A DNA stretch of 64,000 nucleotides from Gammaproteobacteria bacterium (lineage in GTDB: Bacteria > Pseudomonadota > Gammaproteobacteria > UBA6186 > Azoamicaceae). Position numbers and translations under genes: made by a program. The notes beneath the pieces are model-generated. The model was not told where the DNA came from. It saw only the letters and a list, made by a program, of their open reading frames with translations, and made no database searches. Location: assembly GCA_013288135.1 (NCBI GenBank), contig JABDCL010000001.1, positions 62,001 through 126,000 of the forward strand, given 5' to 3'. Positions within the stretch are counted from its first letter, which is position 1; each line of letters starts with the position of its first letter. Positions 16,944 to 26,598 of this stretch are shown here, piece after piece.

Positions 16944-18128
16944 ATGAAAGTAATTTTTAAGAGCCAAAATCATTTTCTACGTGCACTTTTCTCATTAATA
17001 TTATTTTCCTTAATATTATGGATATTAGGAAGTTTATTTTCAGGAAGTCCGTTTGGATTAAAATTGTATGAAAAAATTTTTTCAAAAACGGGTATGCATT
17101 GGTTTGCTGGGAAATTATCACTGGCAAAAAATCATCCTAATTCTTGTTTAATATTAGGAGCCTCATCAGCCCTTGAAGGATTTGATGAAGATATTCTTTT
17201 TAATTCGACTGGTAAACCTTTTTTTAATGGAAGCACAACAGGTACTATCCAAATTTATGAAGCGATGGCAAAAATAATTCAACGATTTAACATTCAACTG
17301 AATTGTGTGATTGTACCCCTTCACCCCTGGCAGATAAATGAATGGGATTTTGATTTGAATGAGCTTGGATTTACTGATTTATTAAATTATTCACAAATCA
17401 AAAGTTATCTCATTCATCCTAATCAATCATTATTCTTCCAAACAGCATCACACGAACCATTTTTATTAGAAGCAAACACAGAAGGAAAAAATAAAGAATT
17501 TCTTCTCAATACCCTAATCCCCTTTAGACATCATGCTCGCATTCTTAGTCGCCATATTCGTTCTTTTTTACATGAATTAAATTCAATTTTGTTTAAAGAA
17601 AAAGCTTTGAAAAGATCAGAATATGAATATCTCAGTGATGAATTAAAATTACGAGATAAATATTCATATTCTGAAGAAGAACGCTTACCAAAAGAGAAAC
17701 TTAAAATATATGTAGATACAAGAATAAGCGAAGGATTTTTTGACCGTAAAAATTATGGCCGGGAATTATATCTAAATTCTTTACGTAATACTTTGAAAAT
17801 CCTAAGGGATCACTCAAAGAATGTATTTATTGTGATTATGCCAGATTCAAGTTCACTGGATTATCCAAATTATCATAACACTAAACCATTTTTCACGGTT
17901 CTGAGAGAATTTCAAACAAAGAATACCTATTGCGTAGATTTTTCTGATCTTTTAAAAGATAACCTTTTCCGTGACCTTACTCATCCTTTGCCTACAGGTA
18001 GGAAAATCTTATCGCAGAAATTATCTGAAATCATTAATAATCCAATGAATACCTGTAATTATAAAACACTAAATAAATTCAAAAATAGACCTTATTCGTC
18101 GATCTCATTGCCTCCCCGAGAAGAATGA
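16944..18128 (+). CDS. membrane-anchored SGNH/DltD-like protein
   Basis: This 394-aa protein has an N-terminal signal anchor (about residues 11-34) and then an extracytoplasmic domain. G72-A-S-S75 fits the GDS-like nucleophile block of SGNH esterases, and D344-x-x-H347 followed by P-L-P-T-G fits the C-terminal catalytic pair. DltD and AlgX/AlgJ have the same organisation and work with MBOAT proteins to place acyl groups on glycans. It lies 69 bp after the microprotein gene and is the probable final transferase of the module. Overall similarity to DltD is weak, so the SGNH call rests on motifs and context. Confidence 0.7.
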   Translation: MKVIFKSQNHFLRALFSLILFSLILWILGSLFSGSPFGLKLYEKIFSKTGMHWFAGKLSLAKNHPNSCLILGASSALEGFDEDILFNSTGKPFFNGSTTGTIQIYEAMAKIIQRFNIQLNCVIVPLHPWQINEWDFDLNELGFTDLLNYSQIKSYLIHPNQSLFFQTASHEPFLLEANTEGKNKEFLLNTLIPFRHHARILSRHIRSFLHELNSILFKEKALKRSEYEYLSDELKLRDKYSYSEEERLPKEKLKIYVDTRISEGFFDRKNYGRELYLNSLRNTLKILRDHSKNVFIVIMPDSSSLDYPNYHNTKPFFTVLREFQTKNTYCVDFSDLLKDNLFRDLTHPLPTGRKILSQKLSEIINNPMNTCNYKTLNKFKNRPYSSISLPPREE

Positions 18129-18175
18129 ATTTAGATTTTCAAGCTGGGTTACTTAAAAAAATAAATCTCACCACC

Positions 18176-19963
18176 TTATTCCAACACCCAAGTTCCATCG
18201 TACACCATGGATGTACCAGTCCCAACTACGCCACCATCAACTATTTCTATTTCTGCAAATTTTGAGAGACATATATAAAGATCTGGATTTAAACTATAAA
18301 ATATAGTTGGTTTGTTTGCAAAATAATTTTCTGTTGCTATTAAACAAGTCACGGTATAGTGCCCAACCCCTAAAGGCATTTTCTTTAATTCTAAAACAAT
18401 TTTTCCTTTTGGTTTTTCAGAGCCTGAAAATAACAATTCTGTACAATGTAGTCTACAGACATCATCAACCCCATTCTTATGAAAAGATAAATAAACATCA
18501 CAGCGTTCATTGATTGAAGGATCATTAATATCATAATGCAAAATAAATTTTGCAGTTTTTCGATGAGGTAAAATAAACGCAGGTTCATTATTTTCGTTCA
18601 ATATTTCAACATCAGTAATGACTATTTTTCCAGAACCCAATCTTTCCGAAGATTTAAGAAGTTTCTCAACATTAAGCACTGGTGAAGTGTCTATTTCTTG
18701 AGGAATTAAAGCACTTTGAAACTCGGTCCAACACTGTATTTTATCTGATGATAATAACCCAAAGGATCGTTCAGCTCCCTGCTCATCGATTAATATCACT
18801 TCAACATCACAAGGAGCATCTAACCAATATTTAAGTTGAACTTCTAATTTTGATATCATTTCTTTTTCATCTGAATTAATTTCAAATAATCCTGAAACTT
18901 TATGGAAAGGGGATCCATAATTTAACATGGGTCGAGCATCTTTACCTTGCCAATCAATATCTTCTCCCCAACAAGTTCCTTCAAAAATTAGTTTTGTATT
19001 ACTGTTCTCTGTAATGCCTTCTTTAAGAGGTAACGATTCAATTATATCCCCATTACTTAATAAATTAATTTCACAAAAATAGATGGGCACAGACTGAGGA
19101 TTATTATTGACTGCTTTAATTTCCATTATGATCTTTTTTCTGTCTTGATTTTTATTTTTTACTTCATCCCCTGTTCCAGAATTTAAGAAAACTTTTTTTC
19201 GCAAACGTGCTTCTTCTTGTATCCGAATTGAATCTTCATATATTTTAGTTACCTCAGGTGGACTTGCGTCTACTTTGATTCGTCCTTTATCAATCCAAAT
19301 CATCCGCTCACATAACTTCGCTGCACTATATATATCATGAGTAACAAGAATAAGTGTTGTTTTATTACGTTTACATAATTTTTCAATTCGTTCATAGCTT
19401 TTTTTAGCAAAATAAGCATCCCCAACTCCTAAAACTTCGTCAATAACCAATAGATTAGGTTCAATAGAAGTCGATGCCGCAAACATTAATCGCATCCCCA
19501 TACCTGTTGAATAAGTTTTAATCGGCTGATCAATATACTCTTCAAGCTCTGCGAAATCGATTATTTCTTCCATTCTTATTTGTGCTTGTACTCCAGTAAC
19601 ACCCATGTGAGCGAGATATGACATAACATTCTCACGTCCTGTAAATTCTGGGTGAAAACCAGTACCAATTTGTAATAAAGCATGCGTTTGCCCATACAAA
19701 TCTAGGGTACCTGAGGTAGGCGTTATTACTTTAGTAATTAGTTTAAGAAAAGTACTTTTACCGGCTCCATTACGACCGATAATACTAACCTTTTCTCCTT
19801 CATATATATTAAGATTGATTTTATCAAGTGCAAGATGATCATGAAAATATTGATCACCTTTATTTCGAAGGAATCCCAATAAGTCAATCAGGCGATGTTT
19901 GGGATTTTTATAAAGACGGTAAGCTTTACTTACATTTTTTGCACAAATAACAAGTTTACTCAT
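18176..19963 (-). CDS. wzt: polysaccharide ABC exporter ATPase, Wzt type with C-terminal glycan-binding domain
   Basis: The N-terminal 250 residues are an ABC ATPase with Walker A G-R-N-G-A-G-K-S-T, signature Y-S-T-G-M-G-M-R-L, Walker B L-L-V-I-D-E-V-L-G-V-G-D and the switch histidine in V-T-H-D. The remaining 340 residues are a long C-terminal extension of the Wzt_C type that recognises the end of the exported polysaccharide. ATG 19963 is preferred to the upstream TTG 19969; it overlaps the Wzm stop by 8 bp. A terminal modification such as methylation is usually what Wzt_C reads, and the locus has many methyltransferases. Confidence 0.9.
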   Translation of the reverse strand: MSKLVICAKNVSKAYRLYKNPKHRLIDLLGFLRNKGDQYFHDHLALDKINLNIYEGEKVSIIGRNGAGKSTFLKLITKVITPTSGTLDLYGQTHALLQIGTGFHPEFTGRENVMSYLAHMGVTGVQAQIRMEEIIDFAELEEYIDQPIKTYSTGMGMRLMFAASTSIEPNLLVIDEVLGVGDAYFAKKSYERIEKLCKRNKTTLILVTHDIYSAAKLCERMIWIDKGRIKVDASPPEVTKIYEDSIRIQEEARLRKKVFLNSGTGDEVKNKNQDRKKIIMEIKAVNNNPQSVPIYFCEINLLSNGDIIESLPLKEGITENSNTKLIFEGTCWGEDIDWQGKDARPMLNYGSPFHKVSGLFEINSDEKEMISKLEVQLKYWLDAPCDVEVILIDEQGAERSFGLLSSDKIQCWTEFQSALIPQEIDTSPVLNVEKLLKSSERLGSGKIVITDVEILNENNEPAFILPHRKTAKFILHYDINDPSINERCDVYLSFHKNGVDDVCRLHCTELLFSGSEKPKGKIVLELKKMPLGVGHYTVTCLIATENYFANKPTIFYSLNPDLYICLSKFAEIEIVDGGVVGTGTSMVYDGTWVLE

Positions 19964-20774
19964 AATCAACTACAAACCCTTTAAATCTTTGAAAGAAACT
20001 TGCGCCAATACAAAAAGTTGCTAGGGATATTATTATAAACATAAGCCATTGCCAAATAAAAACTTCATGACCACCTATAAATACATAACGAAAGGCTTCA
20101 AGAATATAGGAAATTGGATTTACTAAAATTACTAATTGCAAGGATGAAGGAACCATATCCGATTTAAATGCAATAGGAGATAAAAACATTAATAGTGTCA
20201 TCATCAAATTAACTATGTTGCTTAAATCTGGCAAAAAAACGCCTAAAGGTGCAAGCAATAAACAAATACCTAATATAAAGGCAATTAACAAAATCATAAC
20301 AAAAGGCAACAACAAAATCCCCCATGAAAGAGTGCCGTTAACTGCACTTAGGATGGTTATTAATAAAGAGCCAATAATAAAGCTTGGAAACACAACACCT
20401 ACAACTCGTGCTGGAATTAAATCAATTGGAATAATAACATTTTTAATTAAATGTATATTTTGTTTAATAACCGTAGTAACGGATCCAATGCTTTCGTTAA
20501 CAAAAAGAAATGGAACCAATCCTGAAAAAACAAAGACAACATAAGCTAATTCACTATAACCCGGAAATCTCATCTTAAAGATGACAAGCCACAAAAAAAG
20601 ATAAACGCTTAAGAAAAGAAGTGGGTAAAGTACCAACCATGCATAGCCTAGCAAGGAACCAGCATAACGTTTTTGTAATTCAAATTTTGTTGTTGAATAA
20701 AGTAACTTTCGATATTGAAACAAAGTATATAAAATCTGAATAGGTGATTTAAATAAGGTTACAAAAAAACTCAT
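19956..20774 (-). CDS. wzm: polysaccharide ABC exporter permease, Wzm type
   Basis: This 272-aa protein has six membrane helices and the ABC2_membrane layout, with the E-L-Q-K-R-Y-A-G-S-L-L-G-Y coupling region near residue 33 and N-P-I-S-Y-I-L-E-A-F-R near 220. It pairs with the adjacent Wzt to export a polyprenyl-linked polysaccharide across the inner membrane after cytoplasmic synthesis. This places the locus in the ABC-dependent class rather than Wzx/Wzy. The gene overlaps wzt by 8 bp. Confidence 0.9.
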   Translation of the reverse strand: MSFFVTLFKSPIQILYTLFQYRKLLYSTTKFELQKRYAGSLLGYAWLVLYPLLFLSVYLFLWLVIFKMRFPGYSELAYVVFVFSGLVPFLFVNESIGSVTTVIKQNIHLIKNVIIPIDLIPARVVGVVFPSFIIGSLLITILSAVNGTLSWGILLLPFVMILLIAFILGICLLLAPLGVFLPDLSNIVNLMMTLLMFLSPIAFKSDMVPSSLQLVILVNPISYILEAFRYVFIGGHEVFIWQWLMFIIISLATFCIGASFFQRFKGFVVDYE

Positions 20775-20819
20775 TCAAATTATCCCCCAATAAACTTAAA
20801 CCTCAAAAAGGTGTATGTA

Positions 20820-21980
20820 CTATACATAATCTACCGAATGCAAAAATTTTTTAAACTGATTTTGCCAATCATTTTCAGCAGCATAACTACAAACTTGTTC
20901 AGTTTCTTTCCTATTAGAAAAAACAATATGTCTTATTTTATCTATAAAGGAGCATGTCGTTTTACAAATATGAGCAGGACTTGATAAGTTTCTTAACTCA
21001 TCCCAATCTGTAGCAACAACTGGTAAACCACAAGCAAAATATTCATAAAGTTTGATTGGGTTAATTGAACTAACTAAATTGGCATAATTTAATACATCAA
21101 ATGGGATTAACCCCACATCCGCATATTGTAAATAGCCTGGTATTGTATCATGAGATCTAGGCCCCAGAACAAATAAATTTGGATATGATTTTAACCGCTT
21201 TTTAGCCATTCTATCAGGACCAATTAAAACAAATGAAACCTTGGGTAAGGCTACCACTGCTTGTTCCAATAAAGAATAATCAAACCATTCTCCCATGGAA
21301 CCTACATAAATTGCTCTTGGTTTTGGTATATTGAAATATTCTAATGGAGGCATTAGTTGCGGTTTAGAAAACTGCACAAAATCGACCCCATTTGGCATAT
21401 GGATAACAGATCTTGCGCCCAGTTCAACCACATAATTTCTTAATTTTTCCGCAGTAATGACAACACAATCTACTTTTTTTATTAATTGAGCTTCGTTAAC
21501 CCTTAATATTTTAGTTGAAGATCCAAAGCCTGGATTAAAATCAGTTACCCTAAAAATTGTCTTCTTTGCATGAATATTATTTAATAGATATCCCTGTAAA
21601 GGACTATCTAATAACAGCATATCAACATCAGAAAACCCATGTTCCTTAAGAATTTCAGCCGGATTTGGAATAGCAAACTGATGCCAATGATTCACTACCC
21701 AGGAATACTGTGCTGTCTTTGACATTAGCGGCATACACGTCATAGGACAATAGTGAAATAATCGTCCCTCTTCATCATAATCCCCACCTTTGCACCAATT
21801 TTTAAATCTTGAAGCAATGAGTGATTCATTACACCTAAGCAGATGAATGGGGGAAATTGGATTACTAATAAAAGCCACTTGCCAACCCTGCTTTACAAAT
21901 TGTCGAGCTAATTGATGCGCGCTAATTTGAATAGGCGATTGCCAATGATGTGCTGAACCAATAATAACTTTGCGTTTCAT
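20820..21980 (-). CDS. glycosyltransferase, GT-B fold (TuaH/GT4-like)
   Basis: This 386-aa protein shows a GT-B pattern: M-P-N-G-V-D near residue 197, A-I-Y-V-G-S-M-G-E-W near 222, and the donor-site stretch I-K-L-Y-E-Y-F-A-C-G-L-P-V-V-A-T near 310-326. No membrane segment is seen. It is likely a cytoplasmic transferase acting on the growing polysaccharide, between the exporter genes and a heparinase-like gene. The donor sugar is unknown. Confidence 0.8.
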   Translation of the reverse strand: MKRKVIIGSAHHWQSPIQISAHQLARQFVKQGWQVAFISNPISPIHLLRCNESLIASRFKNWCKGGDYDEEGRLFHYCPMTCMPLMSKTAQYSWVVNHWHQFAIPNPAEILKEHGFSDVDMLLLDSPLQGYLLNNIHAKKTIFRVTDFNPGFGSSTKILRVNEAQLIKKVDCVVITAEKLRNYVVELGARSVIHMPNGVDFVQFSKPQLMPPLEYFNIPKPRAIYVGSMGEWFDYSLLEQAVVALPKVSFVLIGPDRMAKKRLKSYPNLFVLGPRSHDTIPGYLQYADVGLIPFDVLNYANLVSSINPIKLYEYFACGLPVVATDWDELRNLSSPAHICKTTCSFIDKIRHIVFSNRKETEQVCSYAAENDWQNQFKKFLHSVDYV

Positions 21981-21988
21981 TTAAATAT

Positions 21989-24100
21989 TCAAAAAACTAA
22001 CTTAATTGTCCAATATAATTCTTTACCTAAACCTTGCCACTTTATAAGTTTTGTAGGAACAACACAACCATAGCTTAAGGATGTTTCACTATTTTCAATC
22101 ACCCATTCACCTTGTTCCATGCCTGATATCGAAAATAATTCTATCGAAACATTTTCTCGTGATAATACTACTTTTCCTGCCTTTAATACGACAGAAACCA
22201 AAGGATCTAAATGAAAATAGAGAGTGCAGTTTTGAGACATTGAACAATGCTCTGTCACCCTTAACTGTTCATTCTGCAATACAAATTTACGCTGATAAGG
22301 GAAGCCATATCCCCTATGTTCCCCCTGCACCTCATCTTCCCCAAAATGCAACAGTTTTCCCTTTGCCTGATTTTCTAATCTAAATAATCCTTGCATTCCT
22401 GGCTGCCAAGAATTTTGTTCAAGACCTTCAATAACTAAAGTATTATGCATTTTTGTTGAACGAAATTGATTACGACGATCAGGTAATGAAGAATAAACAT
22501 AAGTTCCTGTGTCAATAATAAAATTCTTTCCGTTAACACTGAGATCAAATGATAGTTGATCATTATGGGTATGATTCCCAGCAGTATACCAACCACCACC
22601 CCCAGAACGAACTGCAACATAAAAATTGGTATTACGTAAAATGTATAATCCAAAATCTGGGAAACTGACGGAAGGTTTTGTTTCACTTTCAATTTGATTT
22701 TCTACAAATTTCAATGGAAGTGAACCCTTTGACAATAAATTATGTAACAATGCCGCTTCGATTGAATGAAACTCCTGAGCTCGATTGAAAAATACTCGTC
22801 CCATTTCTATTAAATCAAACTGTTTCAAATCACTATCAAGATTTTCTGCCGTTGGGATCAGTTTTAATAATCGTCCACTATCATTATCACCAATTTGGGG
22901 TATAGTGCCATCCGGCTTTGTTATGGCTCGAGTAAATTCGATCATTAACCTTAAACGATTCAAATGCTCATTGGGTAACAGATACCCCTGTTTTAATAAA
23001 ATAGCTGAAGACCACAATACAACTTCAGAGGATAAGCGATGATAACAAGTAGAACCCTCAACATTGGAGCCATCTTGATTAAATTGTAAGGTGGTTTCTT
23101 TTAAAAGTTCTTCTGTTCCAAAATTTATCCAACGTTCAGTTTCTGTACTTCGAGACAACCAAACACCCGCAAACAATAAACCTGCCACATTGCACAAATA
23201 ATGATTTCCACGCCCAGTGGATGACCATTCTAAATTCGCTTCAATATGTCTTGCATGGGCTTGTATGGATGATACAAAGTATTGTACAAAACTCGAATCA
23301 AAGTGAGCTTCTTCATTCGAAAACAAATCATAAGCAACAATCAAATTAATTACTCGAATAGCGATATCCATTGGACAAACCCAACACACGCCATATCGGG
23401 GTGGGTTAGCCGCAATGAAATCTAATACTTGATGCTGAAATTCAAGCAAATAGCGTTCGGGTGCTTCAAATCCAAATTTACCTGCTTTTGCTAATTTATA
23501 AGCCAATGCTAATGACGGTAAATGTTGTAGCCGTGATAATTCCCAAGGAATTTTAATATCAGCCCCTATCTTTTCTCCATATCGAATATCCCGATACCAA
23601 GCTGATTCTTTCCAACGATATCCAGATCTAAAATCAATTTGCCAATCAATAGGTTCATAGTCAGGTGCTAGCATTGCTCGTAAACGACTAGCTTCTCGCC
23701 GATTACTTTTATTTAAAAAACTGATAATATCGGTAGCTTTATCAAGAGCTGGATAGCCTATGCCTTCTAATCCTTCCGCCTGCAGTCCATAATAAACACG
23801 AATCCACCCGGAACCCAATAAATTAAACTCATGACGTAAAATATGTTTAAGATAAATAGATAAGATTTCTCTATAAGGTTCTAAATTATCTACACTTAAA
23901 CTTTGAAAACAGGAGTTTAAATTATTACTAGCATTACTAGAATTACTATTGGGAATAATTTTTGGGAAAGTTCCATAGTGATCATCACTTATACGTTGTT
24001 TCCATCGACGTGAAGAAGTTACAAGCAATTTTAATGCACATTTAATGGTTGTTTTTGGGGATCTTTGGAATACTCTTTTTAATACAAAAGGTACTGTCAT
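21989..24100 (-). CDS. heparinase II/III family protein (copy A), no signal peptide
   Basis: This 703-aa protein has an (alpha/alpha)-barrel N-terminal half with G-R-G-N-H-Y near residue 300 and a C-terminal Hepar_II_III domain with G-N-H-T-H-N-D at about 508-514 and F-R-S-T-K-M-H-N-T further on. These are the hallmark histidine motifs of PL12/15/21-type uronate lyases. The N-terminus is basic and lacks a signal peptide or lipobox, so the protein should stay in the cytoplasm. Its position inside a synthesis/export operon suggests modification or editing of a uronic-acid glycan rather than scavenging. Its start overlaps the upstream gene by ATGA. Confidence 0.82.
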   Translation of the reverse strand: MTVPFVLKRVFQRSPKTTIKCALKLLVTSSRRWKQRISDDHYGTFPKIIPNSNSSNASNNLNSCFQSLSVDNLEPYREILSIYLKHILRHEFNLLGSGWIRVYYGLQAEGLEGIGYPALDKATDIISFLNKSNRREASRLRAMLAPDYEPIDWQIDFRSGYRWKESAWYRDIRYGEKIGADIKIPWELSRLQHLPSLALAYKLAKAGKFGFEAPERYLLEFQHQVLDFIAANPPRYGVCWVCPMDIAIRVINLIVAYDLFSNEEAHFDSSFVQYFVSSIQAHARHIEANLEWSSTGRGNHYLCNVAGLLFAGVWLSRSTETERWINFGTEELLKETTLQFNQDGSNVEGSTCYHRLSSEVVLWSSAILLKQGYLLPNEHLNRLRLMIEFTRAITKPDGTIPQIGDNDSGRLLKLIPTAENLDSDLKQFDLIEMGRVFFNRAQEFHSIEAALLHNLLSKGSLPLKFVENQIESETKPSVSFPDFGLYILRNTNFYVAVRSGGGGWYTAGNHTHNDQLSFDLSVNGKNFIIDTGTYVYSSLPDRRNQFRSTKMHNTLVIEGLEQNSWQPGMQGLFRLENQAKGKLLHFGEDEVQGEHRGYGFPYQRKFVLQNEQLRVTEHCSMSQNCTLYFHLDPLVSVVLKAGKVVLSRENVSIELFSISGMEQGEWVIENSETSLSYGCVVPTKLIKWQGLGKELYWTIKLVF

Positions 24101-26598
24101 GTTGTTACTGTTATTAATTTATCGATTATTCTCTTTGTATGTGCTTCCCAACTATATTTATCTACAACTTCACAACGGGCAGCAGCTCCCAAACGAAAAC
24201 GAAGCTCAGGATCTTTACTTAGTTTAAGCAATCCTTTCGAAAGCTCTTCAGGATCCCCTGGCTTTACCAACCAGGCGGTTTCATTATGTTGCAAAATTTC
24301 TCCAATTTGATCTAAATTAGAAGCCACTATTGCTTTACCCATTGCCATATATTCAAACAATTTTGTGGGAGAACCAAAAAATGGAGTTCCATCTGGATTG
24401 GGAATATGTGGAGACACCAATATGTCACAAGCCGATAAAAAGGATGGCCCTTCTTCTTGTGGTACTATCCCTGTGAATATCGTAGAAGGCTCTGCTCCAT
24501 ATTGCTTAATCACAGAACGAGCTCTTTCTTTAGTATTGCCATCACCAATCATCAACAATCGCCATTCACGTGCAATTCCTTCTGCATATAATCGCCCAAA
24601 TGCTTCTGCTAAAACTTCTGCCCCATGCCAACAACCAAAGGTACCTATAAAACCAATAACAATTCGATCATTTAAATCTAAATTTTTTCGAATAATACTG
24701 CCATCATTATCCGGATGGTAACGGGTAACATCAACACCATTAGGATTCACTAATATCCGATTGTTAACTATCCCTCGTTTTATTAAATCTTGCTGAATTG
24801 CTCGACTAATAACCACTATTAAATCGGCACAACGCAAGTTTGTCTCTTCAACCAACATTGACAAGCGTTCATATCGAAGTGGCCTCCCCCAATGACGCGC
24901 TATCCAAATTTCCGGGCCATTATATTCACAAACAAAAGGTATTTTTAGAGATCGTGCCATCTGAATACCAGAAATATTACCCAAACTATACCGTTGGTAA
25001 ATAAAGGCTAAGTTCTGATTTTGAACAATTGATTCAGAAAAACTAAGTACTCGATTATTAAAAGCTAAATTTGGAATCTCCGGTAAATTCCAATATAAAT
25101 CCTCTGTAGGGATCTGAAAAGTTTCTATATCTTTTCTAACGGTAGGAATTAAATCACTGGTTAAAAAAATAGGAGTTCCTGTAAACTTATCTAAGTTGTT
25201 CAAAACTCCCGCAATATGACCTACAGATCCCCCTGCACGAACGCCAAAAACAAGATCCGTACGTAAATACAATGGTCTTGCTTTTAAATTAAGTAAATAT
25301 CGAGGTTTAGTAACCTTCAATAGAGCTTGACAACTACTTTTAAGTTCATTTAATAATTTCTGCTTTCTAAAATAATCTTTTAAAGCTTTAAAAGAAAAAT
25401 TAATTATCTTAAAAAAATTTAAAGGTAAATGCTGATTTCTTAAATCTCTGATCTCTATTGATTCACTACACATAAAACGAAGAATTAAAGATAATACAAA
25501 AGATCTTTTACACGAATCCAAAGCATCTACAAGTAGTATCCCATTTTTATATCGTTGAAAAAAAGAAAAAGGATGATGCTTTAGGCTATATTTTAATTCA
25601 TCCAATGTTAAAACCGCATATGAAGAAGCGATTAATGATAAGTCAGAATTTGACTGTAATGCCGCAGTCATCTGATGTCCCACTGTTACAACAACCGAAG
25701 ACTTCCAATGAGAACGATCTATTCCCCACCCAAACCATCGTCGTATTCGACGTAAAACAATTCGAGATATAAATGGAAAAGCAATAACTGGAAATCGCAA
25801 GAAAATTGCAAGTAATTTATAACCCCCTTTTAATCGAAAACCATTACGCCAAACTGCAACTGCTTTTTCTAATTCAAGACTAATTCCTATCAAACGTTTT
25901 TCAGGTATGTCTAATGAAGAAGAATGTTCGATGTATTTAGAAAATTTATTAAGCGCGGTATTTACAATTTCTACTCCTGGCCAAGTTCCTAAATGTATAA
26001 TTGCCAACGGGTTCGAAAGACCTATAATTTTATATTTATGAATTAAACGTAGGAGCCATTCCCAATCTTCAAACCTAATTAACTGTTCATCAAACAAACC
26101 TATATCTTCTAAGCATGTCCGTCTCACCATAAAAGTACTTCCAGGTGATAAACTACATCCCTGTATTAAATATTTTCGCCAATTCTGAATTTTGGGTAAA
26201 GAACGTGATTCATAGACTTCTGTTTCAATTCTATGCAAAATAAACCCTGTAGCACAGCCACCTATCTCTAAAGGCGCAAGCTCCATTGCATGGATCTGTT
26301 CCATTAATTTTTGAGGCAGCCATTCATCATCCGAATCGAGAAAGGCAATGTATTTTCCTTTAGAGGCTCGAATCCCAGTATTGCGAGCTGCAGAAACTCC
26401 TCGATTATAGGGATGTTGAATTAATTGTATACGGCTATCTTTAATAGATTGTACCTTGAAGACAGTATCATCTGTAGAACCGTCATCAACAATAATTAAC
26501 TCGAAACTTTGAGTTTTTTGACTCAAAACACTATTAATAGCGCGACCTAAAGTATGGCCTCGATTATAACTGGGAATAATAACGGATACTGTAACCAT
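24097..26598 (-). CDS. bifunctional GT2-GT4 glycosyltransferase
   Basis: This 833-aa fusion has an N-terminal GT2 domain (V-D-D-G-S-T-D-D near 38, A-F-L-D-S-D-D-E-W near 88) and a C-terminal GT-B/GT4 domain from about residue 460, with V-N-P-N-G-V-D, I-G-F-I-G-T-F-G-C-W-H-G and S-P-T-K-L-F-E-Y-M-A-M-G. It probably adds two sugars in sequence or alternately. The GT4 half closely parallels that of the protein at 34872-37526, so the two genes share ancestry. The ATG overlaps the TAA of the asparagine synthetase gene by one base. Confidence 0.85.
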   Translation of the reverse strand: MVTVSVIIPSYNRGHTLGRAINSVLSQKTQSFELIIVDDGSTDDTVFKVQSIKDSRIQLIQHPYNRGVSAARNTGIRASKGKYIAFLDSDDEWLPQKLMEQIHAMELAPLEIGGCATGFILHRIETEVYESRSLPKIQNWRKYLIQGCSLSPGSTFMVRRTCLEDIGLFDEQLIRFEDWEWLLRLIHKYKIIGLSNPLAIIHLGTWPGVEIVNTALNKFSKYIEHSSSLDIPEKRLIGISLELEKAVAVWRNGFRLKGGYKLLAIFLRFPVIAFPFISRIVLRRIRRWFGWGIDRSHWKSSVVVTVGHQMTAALQSNSDLSLIASSYAVLTLDELKYSLKHHPFSFFQRYKNGILLVDALDSCKRSFVLSLILRFMCSESIEIRDLRNQHLPLNFFKIINFSFKALKDYFRKQKLLNELKSSCQALLKVTKPRYLLNLKARPLYLRTDLVFGVRAGGSVGHIAGVLNNLDKFTGTPIFLTSDLIPTVRKDIETFQIPTEDLYWNLPEIPNLAFNNRVLSFSESIVQNQNLAFIYQRYSLGNISGIQMARSLKIPFVCEYNGPEIWIARHWGRPLRYERLSMLVEETNLRCADLIVVISRAIQQDLIKRGIVNNRILVNPNGVDVTRYHPDNDGSIIRKNLDLNDRIVIGFIGTFGCWHGAEVLAEAFGRLYAEGIAREWRLLMIGDGNTKERARSVIKQYGAEPSTIFTGIVPQEEGPSFLSACDILVSPHIPNPDGTPFFGSPTKLFEYMAMGKAIVASNLDQIGEILQHNETAWLVKPGDPEELSKGLLKLSKDPELRFRLGAAARCEVVDKYSWEAHTKRIIDKLITVTT

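Noticed and set aside
24365-24721. Plus-strand 118-codon frame within the GT2-GT4 gene
   Set aside because: It lies wholly antisense to a conserved GT4 domain, and its sequence has no family character.
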